In this document: in pieces, positions 9,049 to 17,366 of the stretch
Layout of the letters: each line of letters starts with the position of its first letter
Position numbering within the stretch: position 1 is the stretch's first letter
Assembly (NCBI GenBank): GCA_002366835.1
Contig: DFBZ01000161.1
Span: forward strand, 1 to 64,000
Source: Gammaproteobacteria bacterium UBA3067
GTDB lineage: Bacteria > Pseudomonadota > Gammaproteobacteria > Pseudomonadales > UBA3067
Direction: 5' to 3'
Length of the DNA: 64,000 nucleotides
Notes under the pieces: generated by a model
Told to the model about the DNA's origin: nothing
Databases searched by the model: none
Seen by the model: only the letters and a program-made list of their open reading frames with translations
Position numbers and translations under genes: made by a program

Positions 9049-9471
9049 ATGCTGTGGATAAAAGCCCTCCATATTATTGCTGTTATATGCTGGTTTGCAG
9101 GCATTTTTTACCTACCCCGGCTTTTCGTCTATCACGCCATGGCAGAGGATGACATCAGTAAAGAGCGCTTCATTCTTATGGAACGCAAACTCTTACGGGG
9201 CATCATGAATCCGGCGGCTATTGCATCGCTTATATTCGGATTCATACTGATGTGGATGAACTGGTCGGCATACCAAGGGCAAGGCTGGTTGCACGCCAAA
9301 CTTAGCCTCGTGTTACTGCTGATTATTTACCACCTAATGTGCCGCAAGTTTTGGGTGGATTTTAGTCAGGGCAAAAACCGCCACGGCCATGTCTATTACC
9401 GCTGGTTTAATGAATTCCCGGTATTGCTCCTGGTGGGCATCGTTATCCTTGTGGTACTGAGGCCGTTTTAA
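9049..9471 (+). CDS. hemJ: protoporphyrinogen oxidase HemJ-like membrane protein
   Basis: HemJ oxidises protoporphyrinogen IX to protoporphyrin IX in bacteria that lack HemG or HemY. The 140-residue protein has four membrane helices. A conserved-looking H8 is in ALHIIAVICWFAGIFYLPRLF, and K84 is in WLHAKLSLVLL. It resembles the CopD/HemJ superfamily. The nearby hemL supports a heme role. It could instead be an unassigned CopD-like protein, but the length and N-terminal motif favour HemJ. Confidence 0.85.
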   Translation: MLWIKALHIIAVICWFAGIFYLPRLFVYHAMAEDDISKERFILMERKLLRGIMNPAAIASLIFGFILMWMNWSAYQGQGWLHAKLSLVLLLIIYHLMCRKFWVDFSQGKNRHGHVYYRWFNEFPVLLLVGIVILVVLRPF

Positions 9472-9476
9472 CCACC

Positions 9477-9496
9477 CTCCCGTGATATTACGGGAG
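9477..9496 (+). terminator. hairpin after hemJ, possible weak terminator
   Basis: A perfect 7-bp stem, CTCCCGT (9477-9483) with ACGGGAG (9490-9496), has a 6-nt loop and begins 6 bases after the hemJ stop. No strong T-run follows, so it may only attenuate transcription or protect the RNA end. Confidence 0.4.
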
Positions 9497-9540
9497 TGTG
9501 ATAAACTTTTAAGTATCCTTCATTTTTTGGACTCGTTTTT

Positions 9541-10377
9541 ATGTCAAACAACAATGCCACTCCCCCTGCTGTGCTCACTTTTTCAGGACTTGATCCATCG
9601 GGTGGCGCAGGAAGTCAGGCAGACATTGAAACGCTGATCAGTCTTGGTTGCCATTGTTGCCCAGTGGTAACCGCCATAACCTCTCAGGATACCTGTAATA
9701 TTAAAAACTTCAGCCCCACCTTGCCCACGATGGTAGTGGAGCAAGCCCGTGCGATATTAGAAGACATCCATATTTCTGCGTTTAAAATTGGCATGCTGGG
9801 CAGTGTCGAGAATGTGGAGTCCATTCACTCAATACTCATGGATTACCCGGATATACCAGTGGTATTCGACCCGGTTATCGCCGCAGGTGGGGGCGGCAAC
9901 CTCAGCAGCGATGCCATTATTGAAGCCAGCATTTCACTGCTATTACCGCAAACAACCCTCGTCACCCCTAATTCCCTTGAAGCTAGGGAATACTCTCCCG
10001 GTGCCGATAGCCTTGAAGCCTGCGCGCATGAGCTGATGGAGCTGGGGACGGAGCACGTATTAATCACTGGCAGCCACGAGCGCACCGATTCGATTCAAAA
10101 CCGCTTATGGGGCAACCAGCGCTTTATTGCAGACTTCACTTGGGAGCGCCTGCCCGGCCAGTTTCATGGTTCAGGCTGCACCCTTGCCGCCGCTACGGCG
10201 GGCCTTCTTGCCCATGGTGTAGACATGGTGACAGCCACCCGGAATGCGCAAGCCTATACTTTTAATACGCTAAAAAATGCGCGGCGACTTGGCATGGGCC
10301 AGCTCATCCCTTACCGCATGTTTTGGGCCGACTCCGATCAGGACGAAAGCAAAATAGAAACAGACCAACCCGAATAA
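9541..10377 (+). CDS. thiD: hydroxymethylpyrimidine/phosphomethylpyrimidine kinase
   Basis: ThiD phosphorylates HMP and HMP-P to HMP-PP for thiamine synthesis. This 278-residue ribokinase-fold protein shows the substrate motif GLDPSGGAGSQADI at the N-terminus, VFDPVIAAGGGG in the middle, and the ATP/anion-hole motif FHGSGCTLAAATAGLL near the C-terminus. thiE follows 32 bp later on the same strand and makes the next pathway step, so a thiD-thiE-hemL operon is likely. I see no TPP riboswitch upstream. Confidence 0.95.
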   Translation: MSNNNATPPAVLTFSGLDPSGGAGSQADIETLISLGCHCCPVVTAITSQDTCNIKNFSPTLPTMVVEQARAILEDIHISAFKIGMLGSVENVESIHSILMDYPDIPVVFDPVIAAGGGGNLSSDAIIEASISLLLPQTTLVTPNSLEAREYSPGADSLEACAHELMELGTEHVLITGSHERTDSIQNRLWGNQRFIADFTWERLPGQFHGSGCTLAAATAGLLAHGVDMVTATRNAQAYTFNTLKNARRLGMGQLIPYRMFWADSDQDESKIETDQPE

Positions 10378-10409
10378 TCGACTCGCTTTATTCATAATCC
10401 AGCTATTTC

Positions 10410-11048
10410 ATGCCAAACCAAACTCACTTAGCGCCTAAACTGCACGGCTTATACGCTATTACGCCAGAAACCAGCGACACGGGGCTACTGCTATCAAAAA
10501 CAGAAGCCGCTCTGAGCGGTGGTATCAACTTACTCCAGTATCGCGCCAAAACACTTCCTGCGGTACAGCGCAAGCAGCAAGCAGCTTTGCTGTTAAAGCT
10601 ATGCGCCGATTTCAACTGCCCCCTCATCATCAACGATGACCTGAGTCTGGCAGCAGAAATTGGCGCTCACGGCGTCCACCTAGGTCAAAGTGACAAACAG
10701 CCAGAACTTGCTCGAGCACTGCTCGGGCCAGAGGCCCTTATCGGCATCACCTGTCACGACTCCCTGGCCTTAGCAAAGAAAGCCCAGCAAGCTGGTGCAA
10801 GTTACCTGGCCTTTGGGGCATTTTATCCCTCTGCATCCAAACCCCTCGCCGAACCAGCCCCTCTTTCCATCTTATCCCAGGCCAAACAGGCCTGCGACTT
10901 ACCGGTGGTTGCAATTGGAGGCATTACAAGCCACAACGCAAAAGCGCTTATTGACGCTGGTGCAGATATGCTGGCGGTGATTAACGACCTCTTTACAAGA
11001 GATGATATCCAGGCACAATGTTCTCGCTTTCAAGCCCTTCTTCAATAA
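10410..11048 (+). CDS. thiE: thiamine-phosphate synthase
   Basis: ThiE joins HMP-PP and the thiazole phosphate to make thiamine monophosphate. The 212-residue TIM-barrel protein has LLQYRAKT (pyrophosphate and pyrimidine binding), LIINDDLSLA, GVHLGQSD, YLAFGAFYPSASKP and the phosphate-binding C-terminus VVAIGGI. It sits between thiD and hemL with short gaps (32 and 33 bp). Confidence 0.95.
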   Translation: MPNQTHLAPKLHGLYAITPETSDTGLLLSKTEAALSGGINLLQYRAKTLPAVQRKQQAALLLKLCADFNCPLIINDDLSLAAEIGAHGVHLGQSDKQPELARALLGPEALIGITCHDSLALAKKAQQAGASYLAFGAFYPSASKPLAEPAPLSILSQAKQACDLPVVAIGGITSHNAKALIDAGADMLAVINDLFTRDDIQAQCSRFQALLQ

Positions 11049-11081
11049 CTCCCAGCCCTGCTGATTATTCCGAGATTGATT

Positions 11082-12374
11082 ATGACCAGAAAATTTGAGC
11101 GCTCAGAAGCACTTTTCTCCCAGGCAAAAACGCATATTCCAGGGGGCGTCAACTCCCCGGTACGCGCCTTTAATGGTGTAGGAGGCTGCCCCTTGTTTTT
11201 CAAATCGGGGCAAGGCGCATACCTTATTGATGAAGATGACAACCGCTATATCGATTATGTAGGCTCCTGGGGCCCGATGATTTTAGGTCATGCCCACCCG
11301 GACATCCTCAATGCGGTAAAAGAGGCGGCCGATAAGGGCTTGAGCTTTGGCGCGCCCACAAGTATAGAAATCGAACTCGCCGACCGAGTATGCGAATTAG
11401 TGCCTTCGATAGATATGGTGCGCATGGTCAGCTCCGGCACCGAAGCCACCATGAGTGCCATACGCCTGGCCCGCGGTTATACGGGGCGAGATAAAATCGT
11501 AAAGTTTGAGGGCTGCTATCACGGACATGCCGACTCTCTACTCGTTAAGGCAGGGTCTGGAGCCCTCACCCTGGGCGTGCCCACCTCACCCGGCGTACCC
11601 GCCAGCCTTGCGGAACATACTCTGACCCTAAATTTTAATGACCTAAATCAGGTGAAGGAACTGTTTTCACAGTGCGGGGAAGAAATCGCCGCCATTATTG
11701 TCGAACCAGTGGCCGGCAATATGAATTGCATTCCTCCTGCGCCCGGTTTTTTAGAAGGCCTGCGTGCACTTTGCGATCAATTCGGCACCGTGTTGATTTT
11801 TGATGAAGTCATGACCGGCTTTCGCGTCGCACTGGGTGGCGCACAAGGCCTTTACCAAATCAAACCCGACCTCACCACACTGGGAAAAGTCATCGGTGCG
11901 GGGATGCCTGTGGGTGCCTTCGGGGGCAAGCAGGAAATTATGGAGCATATCGCGCCACTTGGACCGGTTTACCAAGCTGGCACGCTATCCGGCAACCCCA
12001 TTGCAATGAGTGCGGGGCTTGCCATGTTGAATGCTCTTTCAGAACCAGGCTTCTATGACAAACTTGAAGGCAAAGTCAAAACCCTGTGCCAAGGCGTTCA
12101 AGCTGCAGCAGAACTGCATGGCATCCCTTTTAGCACTAATTCTGTAGGCGGTATGTTTGGCTGGTTTTTTACAGAAAGTGCACCAGTCAGCAACTATGCG
12201 CAAGCCACAGCCTGCGATATATCGCGCTTCCAGAAGTTTTATCACTTAATGCTAGAAGAAGGCATTTACCTTGCCCCCTCGGCATTTGAGGCAGGTTTTG
12301 TTTCGGCGGCACATGGAGAGAAGGAGCTAAATCAAACTATCGAAACGGCAAAGAAGGTTTTTTCACAGCTATAA
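11082..12374 (+). CDS. hemL: glutamate-1-semialdehyde 2,1-aminomutase
   Basis: HemL is a PLP enzyme that converts glutamate-1-semialdehyde to 5-aminolevulinate in the C5 heme pathway. The 430 residues include PGGVNSPVRAF, EGCYHGHADSLLVKAGSG, the cofactor aspartate region LIFDEVMTGFRVA, and the Schiff-base lysine in TTLGKVIGAGMPVGAFGG. I chose the ATG at 11082; the frame opens two codons earlier at TTG. It ends the thiD-thiE-hemL string before a strong bidirectional terminator. Confidence 0.97.
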   Translation: MTRKFERSEALFSQAKTHIPGGVNSPVRAFNGVGGCPLFFKSGQGAYLIDEDDNRYIDYVGSWGPMILGHAHPDILNAVKEAADKGLSFGAPTSIEIELADRVCELVPSIDMVRMVSSGTEATMSAIRLARGYTGRDKIVKFEGCYHGHADSLLVKAGSGALTLGVPTSPGVPASLAEHTLTLNFNDLNQVKELFSQCGEEIAAIIVEPVAGNMNCIPPAPGFLEGLRALCDQFGTVLIFDEVMTGFRVALGGAQGLYQIKPDLTTLGKVIGAGMPVGAFGGKQEIMEHIAPLGPVYQAGTLSGNPIAMSAGLAMLNALSEPGFYDKLEGKVKTLCQGVQAAAELHGIPFSTNSVGGMFGWFFTESAPVSNYAQATACDISRFQKFYHLMLEEGIYLAPSAFEAGFVSAAHGEKELNQTIETAKKVFSQL

Positions 12375-12377
12375 ATA

Positions 12378-12415
12378 AAAAAGAGCTGCCAAGCGAAAAC
12401 CTGGCAGCTCTTTTT
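12378..12415. terminator. bidirectional rho-independent terminator
   Basis: GAGCTGCCA (12383-12391) pairs with TGGCAGCTC (12402-12410) and is flanked by A5 on the left and T5 on the right, so it can end both the hemL transcript (+) and the convergent PstS-like gene (-). Confidence 0.95.
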
Positions 12416-12436
12416 GTACGAAAGTAGCACTTAGTG

Positions 12437-12868
12437 TTATTTAAGTACTTTAATCACCTTCACTGTGCTGTCAACCAAAGAGCTATCGACATAGCCTATG
12501 CCATCTTTGTTCCCCGCAACCCAGGCAGCTACATCTTTACCTTCACCCACTTCAGCGGGCGGTTGGCCGCTTCCAGAAAACAGAATACCCGCCCAGCGGC
12601 TTCGTGCCTGCTGTGCGCTCACGCTGCAGCACTTCTGATAAAATTGCTCCCGTGTATCGGCACCAAATTTCTGATCAGAGAGAACGACACTGACGCCGCC
12701 TGGCAAGGTGCTCGTTTTTCCCAGGTAAACCCTTTTTAAATCCTTGTCCGACAAAGAAGAAGTCGCATTTCCTGGATTTACAATCACTGCAATATCGGCA
12801 AAAGAAGCAGATGCCAGCGCAAGAGCGAGTAGGCCAAACGAAGCTCGAAACAAATTATTTTTTAACAT
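12437..12868 (-). CDS. small PstS-like periplasmic phosphate/oxyanion binding protein
   Basis: This 143-residue exported protein has a signal peptide (residues 1-24, cut after ASASFA). Its mature part resembles one lobe of PstS-type substrate-binding proteins: VIVNPGNATSSLSDKDLKRVYLGK near the start and VAGNKDGIGYVDSSLV at the end. Family members often sit beside a porin rather than full ABC transporter genes. Here it lies 12 bp downstream of a porin gene on the same strand. Binding of phosphate or a similar anion is inferred, not shown. Confidence 0.75.
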   Translation of the reverse strand: MLKNNLFRASFGLLALALASASFADIAVIVNPGNATSSLSDKDLKRVYLGKTSTLPGGVSVVLSDQKFGADTREQFYQKCCSVSAQQARSRWAGILFSGSGQPPAEVGEGKDVAAWVAGNKDGIGYVDSSLVDSTVKVIKVLK

Positions 12869-12880
12869 TTTTTTCTCCGT

Positions 12881-14098
12881 TTAGAATATCAGGTCAAGTG
12901 CGAGAGTAGCTGCCGTCATGGATTCCATTTCTTCCTGGACAAATCCCACATGGTAAAGCCCACGGGTGCCATCTTGTGGATCCACACTCATTACTTCAAA
13001 TTTTAGTGCTGCGTTAGGTAGCCAGTCGTAACGTGCTCCCAATGCAAAGGATTCCTGCGTTTGAGGATCCATGGCATCGTTTCCCTTGGTGTCGTGGCTA
13101 GCATAGGTCACATAGGGTGTCACCTTATCCATCGCGTACATCAAAGACAGGTAGTAACCTTCTCGATCAAAATCACCGATGGCTCTATGGGCGTATTCAC
13201 CGATCAGGCGGGCACCAAGTTGATTAATATCAAACCCCGCAGTCCAGAAATCCCCATCAATAGCAGCCCCACCTCCAGAGAGAAGGGCTCTAGAAGATAT
13301 AATTTGTTCACATTGTGCCGCGCTAAGTTGTGTAGGGCCGGTTGTACATCCACCGACATCCAACTTAAAAGTATTCAGATCTGATTGCTCAAAACCAATT
13401 GTTAGATCCTGCTTCACCGCAGCAAAATTTAAACGATAAAAGTCACCCTCCAATTGGATCGCGAGACCAAGAAAATCATCCGACGACATCGTTTCCACCA
13501 AAGGCTCGGGTCTGGCGAAAATCTGACCTAGAATACCAGCCGTAATTTCATTTTCCTGAGAACCATGTAATAACTTTACGGTTACATCATGGCCTGCCAC
13601 ATAACGCTTTAATTCAAACTCCAAGCCGGTGTAGTCATTAAAAAACTGCTGTTCATACACTTCTTGAGGTGGACGCACCCAGGGCATGCTATACCCCGCT
13701 TCCAACTGAGAGGAAAACAAGTACATGGGCTGCTGCATACGGCCCAGCTTGATGGTATAACCGGGCTTTAGTGCGATATTGGCATATAGCCAGTTGGCAT
13801 TCACTTCGAAGTTGTCGCGGTTATTTTTTGCCACCAGTTGCGTGGTCAGGCTGATTTTATCATTCACTTTACCGGTGCCCTGTAAGCCCAACCGTGTATC
13901 GGTGAGATAGCTGCCGCTGTCCGATATTTCATAAAAGCGCCCATAGGGGTATTCACTATCCGACTGGCTAAAAGCGCCGGTAAAAAAACCGTTCCACTGA
14001 ATCCCTTCCCCAGCGCGTGCATGTTGGGCAATAGCACCGCCTAACATACAACCCGAAAGTGCGCAGGCCTTGAATGCTTTATTCAACTTTATTGTCAT
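12881..14098 (-). CDS. outer-membrane porin
   Basis: This is a predicted 405-residue outer-membrane beta-barrel. I chose the ATG at 14098 (MTIKLNKAFKACALS...), which gives a normal signal peptide ending near HARAG and has GGGAGAG just upstream. The mature protein has alternating amphipathic strands (LSLMYAMDKVTPYVTYASHD, AALKFEVMSVDPQDG) and ends in an aromatic residue, as Bam substrates do. It is co-transcribed with the PstS-like gene. A candidate Pho box lies upstream, so a phosphate-starvation porin is plausible. Confidence 0.8.
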   Translation of the reverse strand: MTIKLNKAFKACALSGCMLGGAIAQHARAGEGIQWNGFFTGAFSQSDSEYPYGRFYEISDSGSYLTDTRLGLQGTGKVNDKISLTTQLVAKNNRDNFEVNANWLYANIALKPGYTIKLGRMQQPMYLFSSQLEAGYSMPWVRPPQEVYEQQFFNDYTGLEFELKRYVAGHDVTVKLLHGSQENEITAGILGQIFARPEPLVETMSSDDFLGLAIQLEGDFYRLNFAAVKQDLTIGFEQSDLNTFKLDVGGCTTGPTQLSAAQCEQIISSRALLSGGGAAIDGDFWTAGFDINQLGARLIGEYAHRAIGDFDREGYYLSLMYAMDKVTPYVTYASHDTKGNDAMDPQTQESFALGARYDWLPNAALKFEVMSVDPQDGTRGLYHVGFVQEEMESMTAATLALDLIF

Positions 14099-14169
14099 AA
14101 AAACTCTCCCTGTAAATAAATTCCTAAATTGACGAGCTAGTAACCACATGAAAAGCATTATTAATTGAT

Positions 14170-14187
14170 GTGACTGTATTTTGACGG
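14170..14187 (-). promoter_or_regulatory. candidate Pho box upstream of the porin/PstS-like operon
   Basis: The minus strand reads CCGTCAAAATACAGTCAC, two GTCA half-sites 11 bp apart, matching about 13 of 18 positions of the enterobacterial Pho box. A possible -10 (AATAAT, 14158-14163) follows. The PstS-like gene in the operon makes PhoB control sensible, but the site is imperfect. Confidence 0.35.
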
Positions 14188-14245
14188 CTTATTAAAGACC
14201 ATAGATCAGATTCATTGTTCGTCAATAACAATGAGGGGGAAAAGC

Positions 14246-14277
14246 AAAAAAAAACGGCGCCTATATGAAAGGCGCCG
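14246..14277 (-). terminator. rho-independent terminator (minus strand)
   Basis: On the minus strand a 7-bp GC-rich stem, CGGCGCC (14271-14277 read in reverse) with GGCGCCG (14255-14261), is followed by nine T (14246-14254). It lies about 100 bp after the stop of the gene at 14376-14927. Confidence 0.9.
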
Positions 14278-14375
14278 CTAATTTTCTTGAACAACTCTTA
14301 TAAATTAATAGTGGTGTTCCATCACTTTATTGCCCTTACACATACAATCAGGCCATAAGTGCTTCAATTTACAGG

Positions 14376-14927
14376 CTACTGGGTCATAGGCACGCCTTCG
14401 CTGGCCTCTTCCAAGTGAAGTTCGTCATCCTCCTCTTTTAAATACTGCAGCTTCACTCCACTATTTGATAGTAGCTCGGCCAACTGTGTGCCTTCACTCT
14501 CTTGTGTATCGATCATAACCACACACTGCTCACCGGATATTTGCCCTCTGAACTCACTAATATGGTAATTTTCCCGCGTGAGGCCAATCAAACCACCAAG
14601 CACAAGCCCCACCAAGCCCATAGAAAAAACGATACTACTAAATACTACAGGGGTCAGATCAATAGTACCTGTGGGCAGAGGAATCATGCCAATGGCTACT
14701 AGCAAACCGATTAAAATTCCAATCAAACCGCCGTACTCAATATCAGCAAAAATATCCTTACGCTGCATGAGAGGCAGTTCATTTAAACCCATCGCACCAA
14801 GTTGGCTATCATCGTTGCAGAGCACATGAATTTGCTCTAAAGAAATAGTATTTTTTACCAGACTGGCCTGCAGCTGCTGCGCCGCTTCCAGTGTTTGAAC
14901 TAAATAGTAACTACGTTTCATACCCAT
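14376..14927 (-). CDS. unknown membrane protein with two central helices
   Basis: I do not recognise a named family. The 183 residues show a soluble N-terminal part of about 70 residues and two hydrophobic, glycine-rich segments at about 66-90 and 96-118 (GGLIGILIGLLVAIGM, GLVGLVLGGLIGL). The C-terminal 60 residues are acidic, with a possible small alpha/beta domain (CVVMIDTQESEG). The plan resembles DUF1269 or general-stress 17M-type proteins. ATG GGT ATG gives two possible starts, both near AAGAGA. It has its own terminator and appears to be a single gene. Confidence 0.6.
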   Translation of the reverse strand: MGMKRSYYLVQTLEAAQQLQASLVKNTISLEQIHVLCNDDSQLGAMGLNELPLMQRKDIFADIEYGGLIGILIGLLVAIGMIPLPTGTIDLTPVVFSSIVFSMGLVGLVLGGLIGLTRENYHISEFRGQISGEQCVVMIDTQESEGTQLAELLSNSGVKLQYLKEEDDELHLEEASEGVPMTQ

Positions 14928-15173
14928 TTCTCTTTTAATATCGTAGGACAGGCCCCAAAAAACCTGATATTAGGAAGTATACCTATTGTATCTTCAGAAG
15001 CGACTGTTAATAGATGTCAGGCCATTATATCAAGCCATCCTCAGCTCTCTAATCAACTCATAAAGCGAGAGTTACATTCCCTTATCATTTTTTAAACGCC
15101 TGTAACAATAAGTAGCTGGCAATAAAAATAAAATCGCCTAGGATTCTTTTAACGTAACAAACTCTGTGGAGTA

Positions 15174-15566
15174 TTGAACTCACAAGTTTTTACCGCGCGA
15201 CACCGACTATGGATACACCTGATGGCTATTCGAACCATTAAGAATTTATTGCAAAGAAGAAGATCAAAGCGACGCCTTGTTTCATCTTATGTGGGGATAT
15301 ACGACCTCGATAGCGAAGAGTTTATCGGTCATTTAACTAATCGCTCTCGCTCCGGCCTTATGATTACCGGCACCAAGGCTATGGAACCCCGCCAAACTTA
15401 TCACCTGAGAATGCAGAGCGACTCTTTTGACGGCCCTCAAAACCTACATACCGTGGAAGCCAGATGCCTGTGGGCTAGGCAAGAGTCAAACGATGAGTTT
15501 TTCACCTCAGGATTTCAAATCGATAAAGCGAACCAACAAACCAAAAAACAGCTGGAGGCCTGCTAA
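15174..15566 (+). CDS. PilZ domain protein
   Basis: PilZ domains bind cyclic di-GMP. This short protein has a basic stretch RRRSKRRLVSSYVGIYD, in place of the RxxxR motif, followed by NRSRSGLMI, a degenerate form of the D/NxSxxG motif. The core is about 100 residues. The TTG at 15174 has GGAG close upstream and gives 130 residues; the ATG at 15222 (114 residues) has no clear ribosome site, so the start is uncertain. It is convergent with a second PilZ gene that follows motAB. Confidence 0.7.
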   Translation: MNSQVFTARHRLWIHLMAIRTIKNLLQRRRSKRRLVSSYVGIYDLDSEEFIGHLTNRSRSGLMITGTKAMEPRQTYHLRMQSDSFDGPQNLHTVEARCLWARQESNDEFFTSGFQIDKANQQTKKQLEAC

Positions 15567-15589
15567 GCAAACACAAATCAGTCAGGCTG

Positions 15590-16204
15590 TCAGGCTTTAG
15601 ACTGCGCTCGGTGCAATTCCATTTGACGCTTCACAACATACTGTATAAGCATCTCTTGATCATGGTGCGCAAGCTCAGTAAAAATCACGGCTATTTTATA
15701 ACGTGCGGATGAAGCGCTCCGCTCCCAGCGCACCACCTTCCCAAGACAGTCCAGGTAGACACCGAATGATTCCAAAGAGATAGCCAGCTGAATCAACCCA
15801 TTCTTTTGCTGCGGTTCTTCATCACAATAGAAGCTGATGCCGTTTGCGCTCAGGGTTACCTTGGTGGTAATTGCCCGCATCCCGTCATCGGCTTTTTCAA
15901 GGCGGTGCGTTGCCGCCAGGACTAAGTTAAGTTTCTGGTTAATCAAAGATAGCGCTTTTACCATGCCCCCACTGCGATCCTGAAGGCGCATTAACAAGGG
16001 TTCCAGCTGATTATTGATGCCCTGCAGCTCGCTATTCGCCTTATTTCTACCCGCCGCCTCTGAAACAGGAGGCAGGTCATTTTCCTTTAAATATCGATAG
16101 TGAAGATTAATGGTGTCGTTAATGCGCACAAAACTACGCCGGTCATCGGCATCTGGCTGGCTACCCTCTGGGGAAGGGGGCTTTCCGTCTAAGGTTTGAT
16201 CCAT
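15590..16204 (-). CDS. PilZ domain protein in the motAB operon
   Basis: The 204 residues contain DDRRSFVRIND near residue 20, a fit to the RxxxR c-di-GMP motif, and a C-terminal barrel with TLSANGISFYCDEE (the xSxxG motif). A helical segment between the two halves (about 60-105) is unusual for a minimal PilZ and may be an inserted coiled region. The gene starts 11 bp after motB on the same strand. Position suggests that c-di-GMP acts on the stator through this protein, as YcgR does elsewhere; that role is inferred. Confidence 0.75.
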   Translation of the reverse strand: MDQTLDGKPPSPEGSQPDADDRRSFVRINDTINLHYRYLKENDLPPVSEAAGRNKANSELQGINNQLEPLLMRLQDRSGGMVKALSLINQKLNLVLAATHRLEKADDGMRAITTKVTLSANGISFYCDEEPQQKNGLIQLAISLESFGVYLDCLGKVVRWERSASSARYKIAVIFTELAHHDQEMLIQYVVKRQMELHRAQSKA

Positions 16205-16215
16205 TTTAATTCTGC

Positions 16216-17361
16216 CTAAAACAGTTCGTCATCAGAAGCATCGCTCACCGGTATCGGACTTTCAATCTCAATAGGGTTCTCAAGCTTCAGGGGAGCATCT
16301 ACAGGTTCAAAGTCAATCTCGGAGTGAGGAGTCTCGGTTTGATTTTGGGAAATATTGCTGGTGGATTCCGGGTCGCTAAACGGCTCAAAACCGGCTGTCT
16401 CTTCACTCTGATCCGATACGCTTTCTTGCGGTGAAGGGTCAGCACTACTCGGCGCGATATCTTGCAGTGTTCCATCCTGTGACAATTCTTTTTCCGGTTT
16501 GCGGACTTCTTCCTGAGAAATAACAATTTCCACCCGCCGGTTTATCGCCCTGTTCTCCGGCGTTTCTTCTGGAACCAGGGGTCTAGAGTCGGCAAACCCG
16601 GACACACTGACGCGACTGGTATCCAGCTCATCGCCCAGCATTAATTCATGCGCAACTGATACCGCCCGCGCTGCGGAGAGGTCCCAGTTGGAACGAAAAC
16701 GGGCTGTCCGGATTGGGATGCTGTCGCTATGCCCTTCTACGGAGATTAATCCGGGGGTTTCAGAAAGTACCTCCCTGATTGTGGCCATGATAGGAATAAA
16801 ATCTTCCTTCAGCCGTGCTGATCCCGATGAAAAAGAACCGTTTTCTCGCACTCGAATGACAATCTCCTGCCCCTTCGTTTCCACTTCAATTTGGCCAGAT
16901 CGAATTTCTTCCTCCATCTCGGAGGCAATGCTCACTGCATCATTTTCAGTTTGCTGAACAAGCTCCTTTAGTTTATCGAGAACCATCAGGGCACTAGTGC
17001 TACTCTTTTCACCAGATTTAACATCCTTCCCCTCTTCACAAAAAACGTCCAACGTACTTTTGGTGACATCGGTGGTTTTTTGTTGCACAACGTTGAGCGG
17101 CGTAGGGTCGGGGCGGCCGGGGCTAAATTCCTGGGCGATGATGCTCGTACCTCGGGGAACATCCTTTTTCTTTATTTCATTCTGCACACCAAAAGCTTTT
17201 GCCATGGAGCCAGCCACCTGTTTGTATTTCTGGGCATCCATTTCAGAAAAGGCCAGCAGCAAAACGAAAAAGCACATAAGCAGGGACATCAAGTCTGCGA
17301 AGGTGCCCATCCATGCCGGCGATCCCGGAGGTGGGCAATCACAATCATGCTCATCATCCAT
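16216..17361 (-). CDS. motB: flagellar stator protein MotB/PomB with acidic C-terminal tail
   Basis: MotB/PomB forms the ion-conducting stator with MotA and anchors it to peptidoglycan. The single membrane helix near residues 18-40 carries the ion-binding aspartate in TFADLMSLLMCFF. The OmpA-like peptidoglycan-binding domain spans about 160-285 (SVEGHSDSIPI, NWDLSAARAVSVAHELM, NRRVEIV). The last roughly 95 residues are acidic, Ser/Pro-rich and of low complexity, which I do not expect in standard MotB. It lies 5 bp after motA. The MotB-or-PomB choice (proton or sodium) cannot be settled here. Confidence 0.9.
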   Translation of the reverse strand: MDDEHDCDCPPPGSPAWMGTFADLMSLLMCFFVLLLAFSEMDAQKYKQVAGSMAKAFGVQNEIKKKDVPRGTSIIAQEFSPGRPDPTPLNVVQQKTTDVTKSTLDVFCEEGKDVKSGEKSSTSALMVLDKLKELVQQTENDAVSIASEMEEEIRSGQIEVETKGQEIVIRVRENGSFSSGSARLKEDFIPIMATIREVLSETPGLISVEGHSDSIPIRTARFRSNWDLSAARAVSVAHELMLGDELDTSRVSVSGFADSRPLVPEETPENRAINRRVEIVISQEEVRKPEKELSQDGTLQDIAPSSADPSPQESVSDQSEETAGFEPFSDPESTSNISQNQTETPHSEIDFEPVDAPLKLENPIEIESPIPVSDASDDELF

Positions 17362-17366
17362 GGACC

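Noticed and set aside
9497..9540. TPP riboswitch before thiD
   Set aside because: The gap is too short and lacks the conserved CTGAGA/ACCTGA elements; only a simple hairpin is present.
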